Source of the DNA: Rhodanobacteraceae bacterium | GTDB lineage: Bacteria; Pseudomonadota; Gammaproteobacteria; Xanthomonadales; SZUA-5 | Assembly: GCA_016717705.1 (NCBI GenBank) | Contig: JADKFD010000033.1 | Coordinates: 1-63,700, forward strand | Direction: 5' to 3' | DNA: 63,700 bases | In this document: one piece after another, positions 1 through 9,268 of the stretch | Layout: the number at the start of each line of letters is the position of its first letter | How positions within the stretch are numbered: the stretch's first letter is position 1 | Position numbers and translations under genes: made by a program | Notes under the pieces: model-generated | Seen by the model: the letters and a program-made list of their open reading frames with translations, nothing else | What the model was told of the DNA's origin: nothing | Databases searched by the model: none

Positions 1-1362
1 ATCCTTCAACTCCACCCCCAGCGCGCGCAGCTTGCGGTACAGATGCGTGCGCTCCAGGCCGACCGCCTTGGCGAGTTTGCCGACGCTGCCGCCGGCGAGC
101 TTGAGCTGGTGCACCAGGTATTCGCGCTCGAACTGTTCGCGCGCCTCGCAGCACGGCAGGCCGAGGTCGATCGGCAAGCCGTTCTCGCTGCGCGGACGTT
201 CGCCGCGCGCCGGGCCGAGAGCCGCTTCCACCTCGGCCAGGTCGACCTCATCGCCCTGACCGAGGATCAACAGGCGCTGCACCAGATTGGACAGTTCGCG
301 CACATTGCCCGGCCAGCCGTATTGGCGCATGCGGTTCTGCGCGGCCACGGTGAAACGGCGGTAGGGCAACTGGTCGCGGTCGGCAAAGGTCTCGGCGAAA
401 TGGCGCAGCAGGTCCGGGATGTCCTCCGGGCGCTCGCGCAAGGGCGTCACCCGCATCGGCAACACGCGCAACTGGTACAGCAGCGCTTCCTGGAAACGCC
501 CATCGCTGACCTCGCGCGCCAGATCCTTGCTGCTGCCGCTGACGATGCGCGCCTGCAACGGCACCAGATCCTGGCCGCCGACACGCGTGAACTGGCGCGA
601 TGCCAGCGCCGCAGCCAGGCGCGTCTGCAATTCGCTGCCGAGCGCAGCGATCTCGTCGAGGAACAGCGTGCCGCCCTGCGCCTGTTCGATCAAGCCGTAG
701 CGCAAGTCGCCGCCTTCCTCCACGCCGAACAGGTCGCGCGCGGCGTCGGGCTTCATCAGGGCACCGCCGCTGACCACCACGAAGGGCCGATCGCGACGCG
801 CGGAACGTTCGTGCAGGAAGCGCGCCAGCACCTGCTTGCCGGTGCCGGGCTCGCCTTCGAACAGCACGCAGGCCTCGGTCTGCGCGGCGCGTTCGATCTG
901 CGCCCGCAACTCGTTCATCGAACGGCTCGAACCAATCGGCTCCTGGATCTCCGGCAGGCGCCGCTTGAGTCCCTCGTTCTCCTGCTGCAATCGGCTCGCC
1001 TCCAGGGCGCGCTCGACCGTGAGCAGCAGTTTTGCCAGCGAAATCGGCTTTTCGATGAAATCGTAGGCGCCCAGACGGGTCGCCTCGACCGCTGTTTCGA
1101 TGGTCCCGTGGCCGCTGATCATCACCACCGGCATCGGCGGTCGACCATCCTGGCTCCACTCGCGCAGCAGCGATATCCCGTCGGTATCCGGCATCCACAC
1201 ATCCAGCAGCACCAGATCCGGACGCCGCGTGCGCAGCGCGGCACGTGCCGCCGCAGCGCCGCCAGCGGTCTCGACCTGATAGCCCTCGTCGGCCAGGATG
1301 TCCTGCACCAGCGAGCGAATATCCGGTTCGTCATCCACAACCAAGATATGACTGGCTGCCAT
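1..1362 (-). CDS. ntrX: NtrX-like sigma-54-type response regulator (3' end off window)
   Basis: A two-component response regulator of the NtrC superfamily, most like NtrX, which partners NtrY in nitrogen or redox control. The receiver occupies about residues 1-120, with the acidic pocket in VVDDEPDIR, the phosphoacceptor Asp54 in LLDVWMPD and the conserved Lys in FIEKP. An AAA+ domain follows, with Walker A GEPGTGKQ and Walker B GGTLFLDEI. The C-terminus is a Fis-type helix-turn-helix (SVGKLAKAVGLERTHLYRKL). The GAFTGA loop that contacts sigma-54 is replaced by a shorter stretch after DLFGVEEGG; NtrX proteins typically lack it. The frame is open to base 1, so only the last residues are missing. 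The start at 1362 gives MAASHILVVDDEPDIR. A kinase gene is not in view. Transcribed divergently from the cytochrome gene at 1518. Confidence 0.85.
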   Translation of the reverse strand, partial: MAASHILVVDDEPDIRSLVQDILADEGYQVETAGGAAAARAALRTRRPDLVLLDVWMPDTDGISLLREWSQDGRPPMPVVMISGHGTIETAVEATRLGAYDFIEKPISLAKLLLTVERALEASRLQQENEGLKRRLPEIQEPIGSSRSMNELRAQIERAAQTEACVLFEGEPGTGKQVLARFLHERSARRDRPFVVVSGGALMKPDAARDLFGVEEGGDLRYGLIEQAQGGTLFLDEIAALGSELQTRLAAALASRQFTRVGGQDLVPLQARIVSGSSKDLAREVSDGRFQEALLYQLRVLPMRVTPLRERPEDIPDLLRHFAETFADRDQLPYRRFTVAAQNRMRQYGWPGNVRELSNLVQRLLILGQGDEVDLAEVEAALGPARGERPRSENGLPIDLGLPCCEAREQFEREYLVHQLKLAGGSVGKLAKAVGLERTHLYRKLRALGVELKD

Positions 1363-1517
1363 GGGCTGTCCGTGCTGGAACGAGTCCGACAGGATAGGCC
1401 CTTCGCGCTGGGGCGCGAAGGGCTGCGCAGCGGCGCCGCGCCTCGTATACTCCGGCGCCTTGGCGGGTGTCCTGAGGCATCGCGCCGCTTCATTCAAGTT
1501 CCCAGGGGCATTGATCC

Positions 1518-2087
1518 GTGACCAAGCAAGATTCGGTCTTTTTGAAACACTTCGTGCAGCTGATCCTTGGCCTGATGGCTTTTGCCGTGGTCCTGATGTT
1601 CGTTGCCCACGCGCTGCACGACCGTTTCTACGGCGAAAGCGCCGCCGCTGCCGGGGTGCCGGATGACCAGCTGAACCCGATCCAGCGCGAACGCGTGGCC
1701 GCCCACCGTGCCGAGGTCGATGCGCGCCTGGCGCCGGTGGCTACCGTGCATGCCGGCGATACCGGTCGCGCGGCGATCCTGGCGGCGGAAGAGGCTGCCA
1801 AGCTGGCGATGGCCGGTCAGGTGGCCTACGGCGGCACGCTCGATGGCTCGGTGATCTACCAGAACCTGTGTGGTGCCTGTCATCAATCGGGCGCTGGTGG
1901 TGCGCCGATGCTGACCAAGGACATCTGGGCACCGCGCATCGCGCAGGGCATGGACTTGTTGATCAAGCACGCCATCGAGGGTTACCAGGGCGCCGCGGGC
2001 ATCATGCCGGCCAAGGGCGGCAATCCGGCACTGACCGACGAGCAGGTGAAGGCGACGGTCGAATTCATGGTCGGCAAGGTCCAGTAG
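1518..2087 (+). CDS. Cytochrome c5 family protein, membrane anchored
   Basis: A 189-residue monohaem c-type cytochrome, an electron carrier on the periplasmic face of the inner membrane. An N-terminal hydrophobic helix (about residues 11-32) anchors it. The haem site CGACH lies at about 118-122, and GIMPAKGGN near residue 160 supplies the likely axial Met, which is the cytochrome c5 layout. The start is GTG, preceded by AGGGG at good spacing; no ATG fits better. A strong hairpin follows the stop. The redox partner cannot be named from the context: the neighbours are a nitrogen-type regulator and a secreted nuclease. Confidence 0.85.
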   Translation: MTKQDSVFLKHFVQLILGLMAFAVVLMFVAHALHDRFYGESAAAAGVPDDQLNPIQRERVAAHRAEVDARLAPVATVHAGDTGRAAILAAEEAAKLAMAGQVAYGGTLDGSVIYQNLCGACHQSGAGGAPMLTKDIWAPRIAQGMDLLIKHAIEGYQGAAGIMPAKGGNPALTDEQVKATVEFMVGKVQ

Positions 2088-2111
2088 GTTTTCGCGCAGC
2101 AGCGCTGTCCG

Positions 2112-2143
2112 GAACGCCGCCCGCGAGGCGGCGTTCTGGTCTT
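2112..2143 (+). terminator. Hairpin terminator after the cytochrome gene
   Basis: A nine-base perfect stem GAACGCCGC / GCGGCGTTC with a seven-base loop lies 25 bases after the cytochrome stop. It is followed by a T-containing tail (tggtcttc) rather than a clean T run, so its efficiency is uncertain. Confidence 0.55.
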
Positions 2144-2160
2144 CAAGAGGGTCAGATTCC

Positions 2161-4065
2161 ATGAGTTGCACACGATGGTTGCTGTTGGGCATCAGCGTCG
2201 CCCTCGGCGGCTACGGCTGTGATCGTGGAGCGTCCCCGACGGGCAAGGACGCCAGCGCCGCCAGCAGCGCGTGCGAGGCGCCTGCCGATCTGATCAGCAG
2301 CATCCAGGGCGCCGCGCTCAAGAGCCCGCTGGTGGGTCAGCTGGCGACCGTCGAGGCGGTGGTCATTGCCGACGCGATCGATGGCCTGGGCGGAGTGTTC
2401 GTGCAGGAGCAGCAACCCGATCGCGACGGCGATCCGATGACCAGCGAGGGCTTGTTCATCCAGATCGACGGCGCCCGGCCCAAGGTCGAGCGTGGCGACG
2501 TGATCCGCGTCCACGGTCGTGTCGCCGAGATCGGCGAGGGTGAGGAGACGCTCACCGCGCTGGTCGAACTTTCCGCCTTCCAGTTCTGCGGCAAGGTCGA
2601 CGAACTGCCGCAGGCGGCATTGATCGAGGAACCGCCGCTGGTCGCGCAGGATTGGGAAGTCCATGAGGGCATGAGCATCCACATCGAGCCGCCGGTGACG
2701 GTGCTGGCCAACTATGCCTTGTTGTCGCGCGGCGAACTGCTGGTCGGCCTGCAGGGCCGTCAATGGGTGCCGACCGAGCGCCATCCGCCAGGCGAGGCCG
2801 CACGCACGCTGGTCGACGACAATGCGCGGGCGCAATTGCTGATCGACGATGGCAGCGTGGCGGCGAGCGCGCCCGAGCAGGTGCGCTACCTCAAGAGCAT
2901 GCCGAGCATCGATGCGCCCTATCGCGTGGGCACGCAGTTGCACAATCTTGCCGGGGTGCTCGACCAGCGCGGCGGATCCTATCGACTGCACCCTTCCGAG
3001 CGGGTCGAGGCCGAGCAGGCGCCGCGCCCGGAGAGTGCGCCGGAAGTGGAAGGGCAGATCCGCGTCGCCAGCTTCAATCTGCTCAACTTCTTCAACGGCG
3101 ACGGCAAGGGCGGCGGCTTTCCGACTGCGCGCGGCGCCAGCGATGCTGAAGAACTGACGCGCCAGCGCGCCAAGCTGCTGAGTGCGCTCAAAGCCATGGA
3201 CGCCGACGTCTACGCCGTGATCGAGGTCGAGAACGACGGCTACGAGAAGGCTTCGGCGATCGCCGAGATCACCACGCGCCTGAACCAGACGCGCGGCAGA
3301 CCGCGCGAGTACGACTTCGTGCGCGGACCGCAGGCAAGACTCGGGACCGACCAGATCAGCGTCGGCTTGCTCTACCGGGCGAAAAAGCTCAAGCCGATCG
3401 GCCCCGCGGCAACGCTGACCCAGGCGCCGTTCGACACCCTCAACCGGGCGCCGCTGGCGCAGACTTTCGATGTGATCAAGTCCAAGGCGCGTTTCACCTT
3501 GGTCGTCAATCACTGGAAGAGCAAGGGCGGCTGTGATGACGCCGACGCCGCCAACGTCGACCGCGGCGACGGCCAGGGTTGCTGGAACGCGGTCAGGGTC
3601 GAGGCTGCGCGCATGCTGATCGACTGGCTGGCGACCGATCCGACCGCCAGCGGCGATCCCGACATGCTGGTGATTGGCGACCTGAACAGTTATTCGCGGG
3701 AGGACCCGGTGCGCTTGTTGCTCGACGCCGGCTTCAACCAACTGGGCCACAATGATGCCGGCGGCCACTACAGCTTTGTTTACGACGGCTTGTCGGGCAG
3801 CCTCGATCATGGGCTGGTCAGCGACAGTCTGGCGGCGCAGGTTCGCGGCGCCGCCATCTGGCATATCAATTCGGACGAGATGCCCGATTTCGACTTCAAC
3901 CGCGAAGGCCGTTCGCGCGCGGTGGAGGCACGCATGTTCCGCTCCGATCCCTTCCGTTCGTCGGACCACGACCCGCTGATCGCCGGCTTCGACCTGGCGC
4001 CGCCAGCGCCGGAGCTGCCCCAGATGCCCGAGCCGGCGAAGTTGATCGAGGCGGCGGCGAAATAG
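2161..4065 (+). CDS. ExeM/NucH-type extracellular endonuclease, lipoprotein-like
   Basis: A 634-residue exported nuclease expected to degrade extracellular DNA. The N-terminus is a signal peptide ending in GGYGC, a plausible lipobox. Residues about 35-290 form the OB-fold-like region usual in ExeM/NucH proteins (QGAALKSPLVGQLATVEAVV). The C-terminal half is an endonuclease/exonuclease/phosphatase domain: RVASFNLLNFF (metal-site Asn), VIEVENDGYEK (catalytic Glu), LVVNHWKSKGG, VIGDLNSYSREDP (Asp/Asn pair) and the terminal SSDHDPL His. All the expected catalytic motifs are present. The spacer before the start carries only the terminator of the previous gene, so it probably has its own promoter. 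Lipid anchoring is an inference from the lipobox. Confidence 0.87.
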   Translation: MSCTRWLLLGISVALGGYGCDRGASPTGKDASAASSACEAPADLISSIQGAALKSPLVGQLATVEAVVIADAIDGLGGVFVQEQQPDRDGDPMTSEGLFIQIDGARPKVERGDVIRVHGRVAEIGEGEETLTALVELSAFQFCGKVDELPQAALIEEPPLVAQDWEVHEGMSIHIEPPVTVLANYALLSRGELLVGLQGRQWVPTERHPPGEAARTLVDDNARAQLLIDDGSVAASAPEQVRYLKSMPSIDAPYRVGTQLHNLAGVLDQRGGSYRLHPSERVEAEQAPRPESAPEVEGQIRVASFNLLNFFNGDGKGGGFPTARGASDAEELTRQRAKLLSALKAMDADVYAVIEVENDGYEKASAIAEITTRLNQTRGRPREYDFVRGPQARLGTDQISVGLLYRAKKLKPIGPAATLTQAPFDTLNRAPLAQTFDVIKSKARFTLVVNHWKSKGGCDDADAANVDRGDGQGCWNAVRVEAARMLIDWLATDPTASGDPDMLVIGDLNSYSREDPVRLLLDAGFNQLGHNDAGGHYSFVYDGLSGSLDHGLVSDSLAAQVRGAAIWHINSDEMPDFDFNREGRSRAVEARMFRSDPFRSSDHDPLIAGFDLAPPAPELPQMPEPAKLIEAAAK

Positions 4066-4095
4066 CGGGTTGACGGTTTGCGGGCGCCGGCCAAG

Positions 4096-4170
4096 GCATC
4101 GCGCGCAAGCGCGCTCCTACATTCTTCCGACAATTCTCGGCAATTGTAGGAGCGCGCTTGCGCGCGATGC
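4096..4170. repeat. Inverted REP-like pair, GTAGGAGCGCGC family (copy 1)
   Basis: Two 25-base arms, gcatcgcgcgcaagcgcgctcctac and its exact reverse complement, are separated by 25 AT-richer bases. The same family recurs at 25001-25085, 61546-61620 and 62097-62174. It lies between the nuclease and rhomboid genes and could form a long hairpin in the transcript. Confidence 0.9.
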
Positions 4171-4251
4171 GCTTGCCTCAATGCGAAAACCGCAAACCGA
4201 CAACCGAATGGTGGCTCTTGCCTTACCCGCCGCGGCCCCCACTGATGGCGG

Positions 4252-5073
4252 ATGGACATACGCTCCCTGCCGGATGAGGCATTCACTGCGGCCGCTCTCA
4301 AACGCGACCGCCGTCGACTGGAAACCGCCCTGTTCTGGGGCGGCGTGTTCGTCGGCCTGATCTGGCTGGTGGCGCTCGCCGAGTGGGTGGCCGGCACCCA
4401 CTTCACGGCGCTTGGCCTTGCCCCGCGCGAGCCGCTCGGTCTGCTCGGCATTCTCGGTGCGCCGCTGGTGCACGGCTCGCTCGGGCACCTGGTGGCCAAC
4501 ACCCTGCCCACCTACGTGATGGTGTCACTGGGCATGTACGCGGTGCCGCGCGCCACCTTCAAGGCGATCCCGCTGATCTGGATCGTCAGCGGCGCGCTGG
4601 TCTGGCTGTTCGGCCGGCAGTCGCTGCACATCGGCGCCAGCGGCGTCACGCATGGCTTGATGAGCTTTCTGTTCGTGCTCGGCGCGCTGCGCCGCGATCG
4701 GGTGACCTTGTCGGTCGCCTTCGTCGTGTTCTTCCTCTACGGCTCGATGATCTACGGCTTCCTGCCGGGCGAGGCGGGCATCAGTTTCGAGTATCACGGC
4801 GGCGGCCTGCTCGCCGGCCTGCTCGCCGCAGTGCTTTATCGCAAGCTCGATCCGCCGCCGCCGGAGCGCCGCTACAGCTGGGAGGAAGAACCCGAGGAAG
4901 CCGAGGACGCGCAGGCGCAGCCGTTTGACGACCCGCTGGAGCCACCGGCACCGATCGACGTCACGCCGATCTGGGAAGGGCCGACGCCGCCGCAACGCGG
5001 CGTGGTCCTGCCGTTCCCGTCGCGTTGGACGCCTGTTGGCAAAGATGACGAACCGCCGCGCACGCTGCATTGA
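4252..5073 (+). CDS. Rhomboid family intramembrane serine protease
   Basis: A 273-residue polytopic protein with rhomboid hallmarks. The catalytic Ser130 sits in HIGASGVTHG and His182 in SFEYHGGGLLAGL; HGSLGHLVANTLP supplies the His and Asn that form the oxyanion region. Around six membrane helices lie between residues 28 and 200. The last 75 residues are a cytoplasmic-looking Pro/Glu-rich tail with no recognisable domain. Rhomboids cleave membrane-spanning substrates inside the bilayer; the substrate here is unknown. The gene stands alone, between repeats on both sides. The start is the first ATG in frame after the upstream repeat, and its ribosome site is weak. Confidence 0.87.
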   Translation: MDIRSLPDEAFTAAALKRDRRRLETALFWGGVFVGLIWLVALAEWVAGTHFTALGLAPREPLGLLGILGAPLVHGSLGHLVANTLPTYVMVSLGMYAVPRATFKAIPLIWIVSGALVWLFGRQSLHIGASGVTHGLMSFLFVLGALRRDRVTLSVAFVVFFLYGSMIYGFLPGEAGISFEYHGGGLLAGLLAAVLYRKLDPPPPERRYSWEEEPEEAEDAQAQPFDDPLEPPAPIDVTPIWEGPTPPQRGVVLPFPSRWTPVGKDDEPPRTLH

Positions 5074-5087
5074 ACCGGGGTGCTTTC

Positions 5088-5174
5088 GTAGGCCGGTGTA
5101 TCGCGCAGCGATTCACCGGCTCGGCCCTGAGGCAAGCACCCGGTGAACGCGCTGACGCGCGTACACCGGGCTAC
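5088..5174. repeat. GTAGGCCGGTG-family palindromic repeat (copy 1)
   Basis: Starts gtaggccggtgtatcgcg and ends gcgcgtacaccgggctac, giving imperfect inverted ends with a second inner inverted pair around ttcaccgg/ccggtgaa. A close relative lies at 7893-7985. It sits between the convergent rhomboid and topA genes. Confidence 0.75.
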
Positions 5175-5188
5175 CTTCCGCCTGGGGT

Positions 5189-7744
5189 CTACGCGCTCTT
5201 GCGCACTGGTGCCTTGGCAGCGGTGGCGGTCTTGCGGACCGCCGCCTTCTTCACTGCGGCTTTCTTGACCGTCGATTTCTTCGTGGCAGCCTTCTTCGCT
5301 GCCGGTTTGGCCGACGCGGCCTTCTTCGGCGCGGCTTTTTTCGCCGCAGCCGTCTTCGCCGGCTTCTCCGACACCGTCTTGGTCTTGCGCGGCGCCTCGA
5401 CCTTGCCGCCCTTGCGGCCGAAGCGACCCTTGCCGCTACCCTTGGCCGGCGCGGCGGCGAGGATCGCGACGCAGTCGGCTTCGGTCAGCGATTCGGGCTC
5501 GACATCCTTGGGGATGCGGCCGTTCTTGGCGCCGTCGGTGATGTAGGGGCCGAATTTGCCGCGCAGGATCTGGATGGCGCCGTCCTGGAAGCTGTTGATC
5601 AGCTTGTTGGCGGCGGCTTCACGCTTGGCGCGCACCAGTTCGACTGCCGTGGCGAAGTCGATTTCCCAGGGATCGATGGCCGCGGGAATCGAGGCATAGG
5701 TGCTGCCGGCCTTGACGAAGGGCCCAAAACGGCCGATGCCGACGGAGATCTTCTCGCCTTCGGCATTTTCCCCGAGTTGGCGCGGCATTTCGAACAGCTT
5801 CATCGCCTCGTCGGCGGTGATCGTGTCCATCTTCTGTCCGGCGCGCAGGGAGGCAAAGCGCGGCTTTTCCTCGTCGTCCTTGGTGCCGATCTGCACGAAG
5901 GGTCCGTAACGGCCGAGGCGCACCGACAATTCCTTGCCGGACACCGGATCGACGCCGAGCACGCGGCCCTGGGTGGCTTCGGCGCGCGTGACCGACTCGT
6001 CCTTCTCGTCGACCAGGGCCTTGAATGGCACCCAGAACTCGCGCAACACCGGCACCCAGTCCTTCTCGCCGCGAGCCACCGCGTCAAGTTCGTCTTCCAG
6101 TTTGGCGGTGAAGTCGTAATCCACGTACTGGGTGAAATGGCCGGACAGGAACTTGGCCACCACGCGGCCGACATCGGTCGGCTGGAAGCGCTTCTGTTCC
6201 AGGGTCACGTACTCGCGCGCCAGCAGCACCTGGATGATGGCGGCGTAGGTGGACGGCCGGCCGATGCCGTGTTCTTCCAGCGCCTTGACCAGGCTGGCTT
6301 CGGAAAAGCGCGGCGGTGGCTCGGTGAAATGCTGCTCGGCGCGCAGATCGTTCAAGTCGACCAGTTGGCCGACGGTCAGCGGCGGCAGCTTGCTGCCCGG
6401 CTCGTCGTCGTCGCTTTTCTGGTCGCGACCTTCCTCGTACACGGCGAGGAAACCGGGTTCGACGATGGTGGTGCCGCTGGCGCGCAGGATGTCGCCCTTG
6501 GACGCTTCCAGATCGACGCTGACCGTGTTCAGCAAGGCCGGCTTCATCTGGCAGGCGACGGTGCGCTTCCAGATCAGATCGTACAGCTTGAGCTGGTCGG
6601 GCGTCAGATAACGGGCGATCGATCCGGGCGTGCGCAGCGCGCTCGACGGGCGGATCGCCTCATGCGCTTCCTGCGCGTTCTTGCTCTTGCTCTTGTAGTA
6701 CTGCGGCGCGTCCGGCAGCTTGTCCGATCCAAACTCGCGCACGATCACCTGGCGCAACTCGGCCAGCGCGTCGTTGGACAGGCTCACCGAGTCGGTACGC
6801 ATGTAGGTGATCAGGCCGATCTGGCCGCCCTCGCCGACATCCACGCCTTCGTACAGACCCTGCGCGATGCGCATGGTGCGCTGGGTGCCGAAACCGAGCT
6901 TGCGCGCGGCTTCCTGCTGCAAGGTCGAGGTGATGAACGGCGGCGCCGCACGGCGCTGGCGATCCTTGCGCTGGACGTCGGCAACCTTGAGCGCGCCCTT
7001 GCCCTGCGGCTTGTGGATGCGCGCGCCGGCGAGCACGCGATCGCGGGCGGCGGTGGCCTTGGCCTCGTCATTGAGGTCGAACTGGTCGAGGCGCTTGCCG
7101 CCAAACATGTGCAGCTTGGCGCCGAAGGCCTGTCCGGCAAAACAATCGGCATCGATCGACCAGTATTCGCGCGGGACGAAGCGTTCGATCTCTTCCTCGC
7201 GCTCGACGATCATGCGCAGCGCCGGGCTCTGCACGCGGCCGGCGGACAGGCCGCGCTGCACTTTCTTCCACAGCAGCGGCGACAGATTGAAGCCGACCAG
7301 GTAGTCGAGCGCGCGGCGCGCCTGCTGCGCGTTGATCAGGTCCAGCGACAGCTCGCGCGGATGGGCGATGGCTTCCTTGATCGCCTTGGGCGTGATTTCG
7401 GCGAAAGTGACACGATGGATCGCGCGATCGCCGATCAGCTTCTTCTTCTTCAGGATTTCATAGACGTGCCAGGAGATTGCCTCCCCTTCGCGGTCCAAGT
7501 CGGTCGCCAGGTAGATGGCTTCGGCGGACTTGGCCGCCTTGGCGATGGCGTCGACGTGCTTCTCATTGCGGTCGATGACCTCGTAGGCCATGGCGAAGTC
7601 GTGCTCGGTGTCGACCGAACCATCCTTGCTCGGCAGATCGCGCACATGTCCGTACGAAGCCATCACCTGAAAGTCCTTGCCGAGGACTTTGTTGATGGTC
7701 TTGACCTTCGCCGGCGATTCGACGATCAGCAGATTCTTTGCCAT
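5189..7744 (-). CDS. topA: DNA topoisomerase I with histone-H1-like tail
   Basis: An 851-residue type IA topoisomerase that relaxes negatively supercoiled DNA. The Toprim domain begins at the N-terminus (NLLIVESPAKVKTI; YLATDLDREGEAISWH). The catalytic Tyr lies in LITYMRTDSVSLS. C-terminal Topo-C repeats carry paired G-R-(Y/F)-GPFV motifs. No tetracysteine zinc ribbons of the E. coli type are visible. The last 90 or so residues are almost entirely Lys and Ala (KKAAPKKAASAKPAAKKAA), like eukaryotic histone H1 tails and probably for non-specific DNA binding. The start at 7744 gives MAKNLLIVESP. Single gene, transcribed on the minus strand. Confidence 0.97.
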   Translation of the reverse strand: MAKNLLIVESPAKVKTINKVLGKDFQVMASYGHVRDLPSKDGSVDTEHDFAMAYEVIDRNEKHVDAIAKAAKSAEAIYLATDLDREGEAISWHVYEILKKKKLIGDRAIHRVTFAEITPKAIKEAIAHPRELSLDLINAQQARRALDYLVGFNLSPLLWKKVQRGLSAGRVQSPALRMIVEREEEIERFVPREYWSIDADCFAGQAFGAKLHMFGGKRLDQFDLNDEAKATAARDRVLAGARIHKPQGKGALKVADVQRKDRQRRAAPPFITSTLQQEAARKLGFGTQRTMRIAQGLYEGVDVGEGGQIGLITYMRTDSVSLSNDALAELRQVIVREFGSDKLPDAPQYYKSKSKNAQEAHEAIRPSSALRTPGSIARYLTPDQLKLYDLIWKRTVACQMKPALLNTVSVDLEASKGDILRASGTTIVEPGFLAVYEEGRDQKSDDDEPGSKLPPLTVGQLVDLNDLRAEQHFTEPPPRFSEASLVKALEEHGIGRPSTYAAIIQVLLAREYVTLEQKRFQPTDVGRVVAKFLSGHFTQYVDYDFTAKLEDELDAVARGEKDWVPVLREFWVPFKALVDEKDESVTRAEATQGRVLGVDPVSGKELSVRLGRYGPFVQIGTKDDEEKPRFASLRAGQKMDTITADEAMKLFEMPRQLGENAEGEKISVGIGRFGPFVKAGSTYASIPAAIDPWEIDFATAVELVRAKREAAANKLINSFQDGAIQILRGKFGPYITDGAKNGRIPKDVEPESLTEADCVAILAAAPAKGSGKGRFGRKGGKVEAPRKTKTVSEKPAKTAAAKKAAPKKAASAKPAAKKAATKKSTVKKAAVKKAAVRKTATAAKAPVRKSA

Positions 7745-7822
7745 TGGTTACGGCGGGAAGCCCGGAAAAAGGGCCGGGATGTTAACCGCAATCGGGCGAA
7801 GATGTCGCTCTCGACAAAAGCG

Positions 7823-7860
7823 GGGCACGGGGAATGGGGCACGGGGCACGGGAAAAGGCG
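7823..7860. repeat. Heptamer array of GGGGCAC type upstream of topA
   Basis: Seven-base units GGGGCAC, GGGGAAT, GGGGCAC, GGGGCAC, GGGAAAA lie head to tail. Related heptamer arrays occur near 14231-14372, 46529-46651 and 58375-58462. Confidence 0.7.
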
Positions 7861-7892
7861 GCCATTCCGGCGAACTGACCGCTCGCGAGTAT

Positions 7893-7985
7893 GTAGGCCG
7901 CTGTGCCGCGCAGCGGCTCACCGGCGCTTTGCGGAAGTCCCAAAACGCGCCGGTGAGCGCGATGCAGCCGCGCACACCGGCCTAC
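7893..7985. repeat. GTAGGCCGGTG-family palindromic repeat (copy 2)
   Basis: The outer arms gtaggccgctgtgccgcg and cgcgcacaccggcctac are imperfectly inverted, and the inner arms caccggcg and cgccggtg are inverted. The right end contains the stop codon of the sterol-desaturase-like gene on the minus strand (TAG inside ccgTAGgccgg). Confidence 0.8.
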
Positions 7986-9268
7986 GGTGGGGCGGCGACC
8001 ATATCGCTCGCGCCGTTGCGCACGGTCGCAGCCAACAGGCCCACCAAGCTCGCCATGGCGACAGCCACAATCACCCACGTGACCCAACTCGGCAGCGTCA
8101 GCTGCCCGAACCACTGCCCACTCAGCGCCACGCCGGCCGACAGCAGCAGCCGCGCCGCCTCCAGCGCCAACCCGACCCGACGCCAACGCAGCTCCGGGCT
8201 CAGCAACAGACCCAGCGCCACCGTGGCCACGCTCAGATAGCTGGCGTAGGCGACCTCCGGCCAGAACGGCAGCCACGCGGCAATCGCGATCAGATGCACC
8301 AGTTGTGCCGGCAGCAGCGCGGTTTGCAGCAGCGCGTAGTGTCCGAGGGCTACCGGTGTCGGTGTCTCGAAATGGCGATGCCGGGAGAGCTCGAAGGCAG
8401 GTTTTGGATCGACCGCTGCCACGTCGGCCGGGCGCCAGCCGGGCGCACGCCACCAGATCGAGAGCTTGTCGCGCCAGCTGCGCGCGCGCCAGGCGTCTAT
8501 GCACAGCGCCCAGAAGGTGTCGAGGTTGATCCACAGCGGGTTCCAGCTCTGCACCGGCGCACGCGTGCCGTAACGCACCGGATCGTCGGCACGCTCGTCC
8601 TCGAAGGTGCCGAACATGCGATCCCACAGCATCAGGATGCCACCGTAGTTCTTGTCGAGATAACGGTCATTGACGCCGTGGTGGACGCGGTGATTCGACG
8701 GCGAGCCAAACCAGCGGTCGAACCAAGCCAGGGAACCGATGCGCTCGGTATGGATCCAGAACTGGTACAGAAGGTTCAGCAGCGAGGCCACCGCGTAGAC
8801 CTGCGGGGGAATGCCGGCGAGCGCCAACGGCAGCGCGAACACCCAGGTCCAAAGATGCATGGAGGCCGACGGCACCCGCAGCGCGGTGGCCAGGTTGAAG
8901 CGGTCGCTGGAATGGTGCACCACGTGCGAGGACCACAAGAGGTTCCACTCGTGGCCCATGCGGTGCTGCCAGTAGTAGGTGAAGTCGTACAGCAGCAAAC
9001 CGATCACCCAGGTCCATGGGCTGGCCGTGGACCACTCGCGCAGCGCCACGTGCGCGTACACCAGCGTGTAGATGGCGATGCGCACGACGATGCTGACGAC
9101 TCCGAAGGCGCTCATCATGATCGACACGCCCAAACTGGCGACGGTGTCGTTGAGGCCGTAGTCGGGGCGCCCCTGGGCACGGCTGATGGCGTAATCCAGG
9201 TACACCGCGAGATAGAAGAACGGCAGCACGATGGCTGCGATCAGGGCATTCGGGCCGAGCGGATTCAT
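7982..9268 (-). CDS. Sterol desaturase / fatty acid hydroxylase family protein
   Basis: A membrane di-iron oxygenase of about 428 residues. The histidine clusters HRMGH, HVVHH and HRVHHG match the HX3H/HX2HH/HX2HH di-iron motif of the fatty-acid-hydroxylase superfamily. Five or six hydrophobic segments flank them. The C-terminal third adds further membrane helices, as in TMEM195-like alkylglycerol monooxygenase relatives. The substrate cannot be read from sequence. I prefer the ATG at 9268 (MNPLGPNALIAAIVLPFF); a longer frame reaches 9361 but would overlap the divergent gene at 9341. The stop codon lies within a GTAGGCCGG repeat. Confidence 0.87.
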   Translation of the reverse strand: MNPLGPNALIAAIVLPFFYLAVYLDYAISRAQGRPDYGLNDTVASLGVSIMMSAFGVVSIVVRIAIYTLVYAHVALREWSTASPWTWVIGLLLYDFTYYWQHRMGHEWNLLWSSHVVHHSSDRFNLATALRVPSASMHLWTWVFALPLALAGIPPQVYAVASLLNLLYQFWIHTERIGSLAWFDRWFGSPSNHRVHHGVNDRYLDKNYGGILMLWDRMFGTFEDERADDPVRYGTRAPVQSWNPLWINLDTFWALCIDAWRARSWRDKLSIWWRAPGWRPADVAAVDPKPAFELSRHRHFETPTPVALGHYALLQTALLPAQLVHLIAIAAWLPFWPEVAYASYLSVATVALGLLLSPELRWRRVGLALEAARLLLSAGVALSGQWFGQLTLPSWVTWVIVAVAMASLVGLLAATVRNGASDMVAAPP

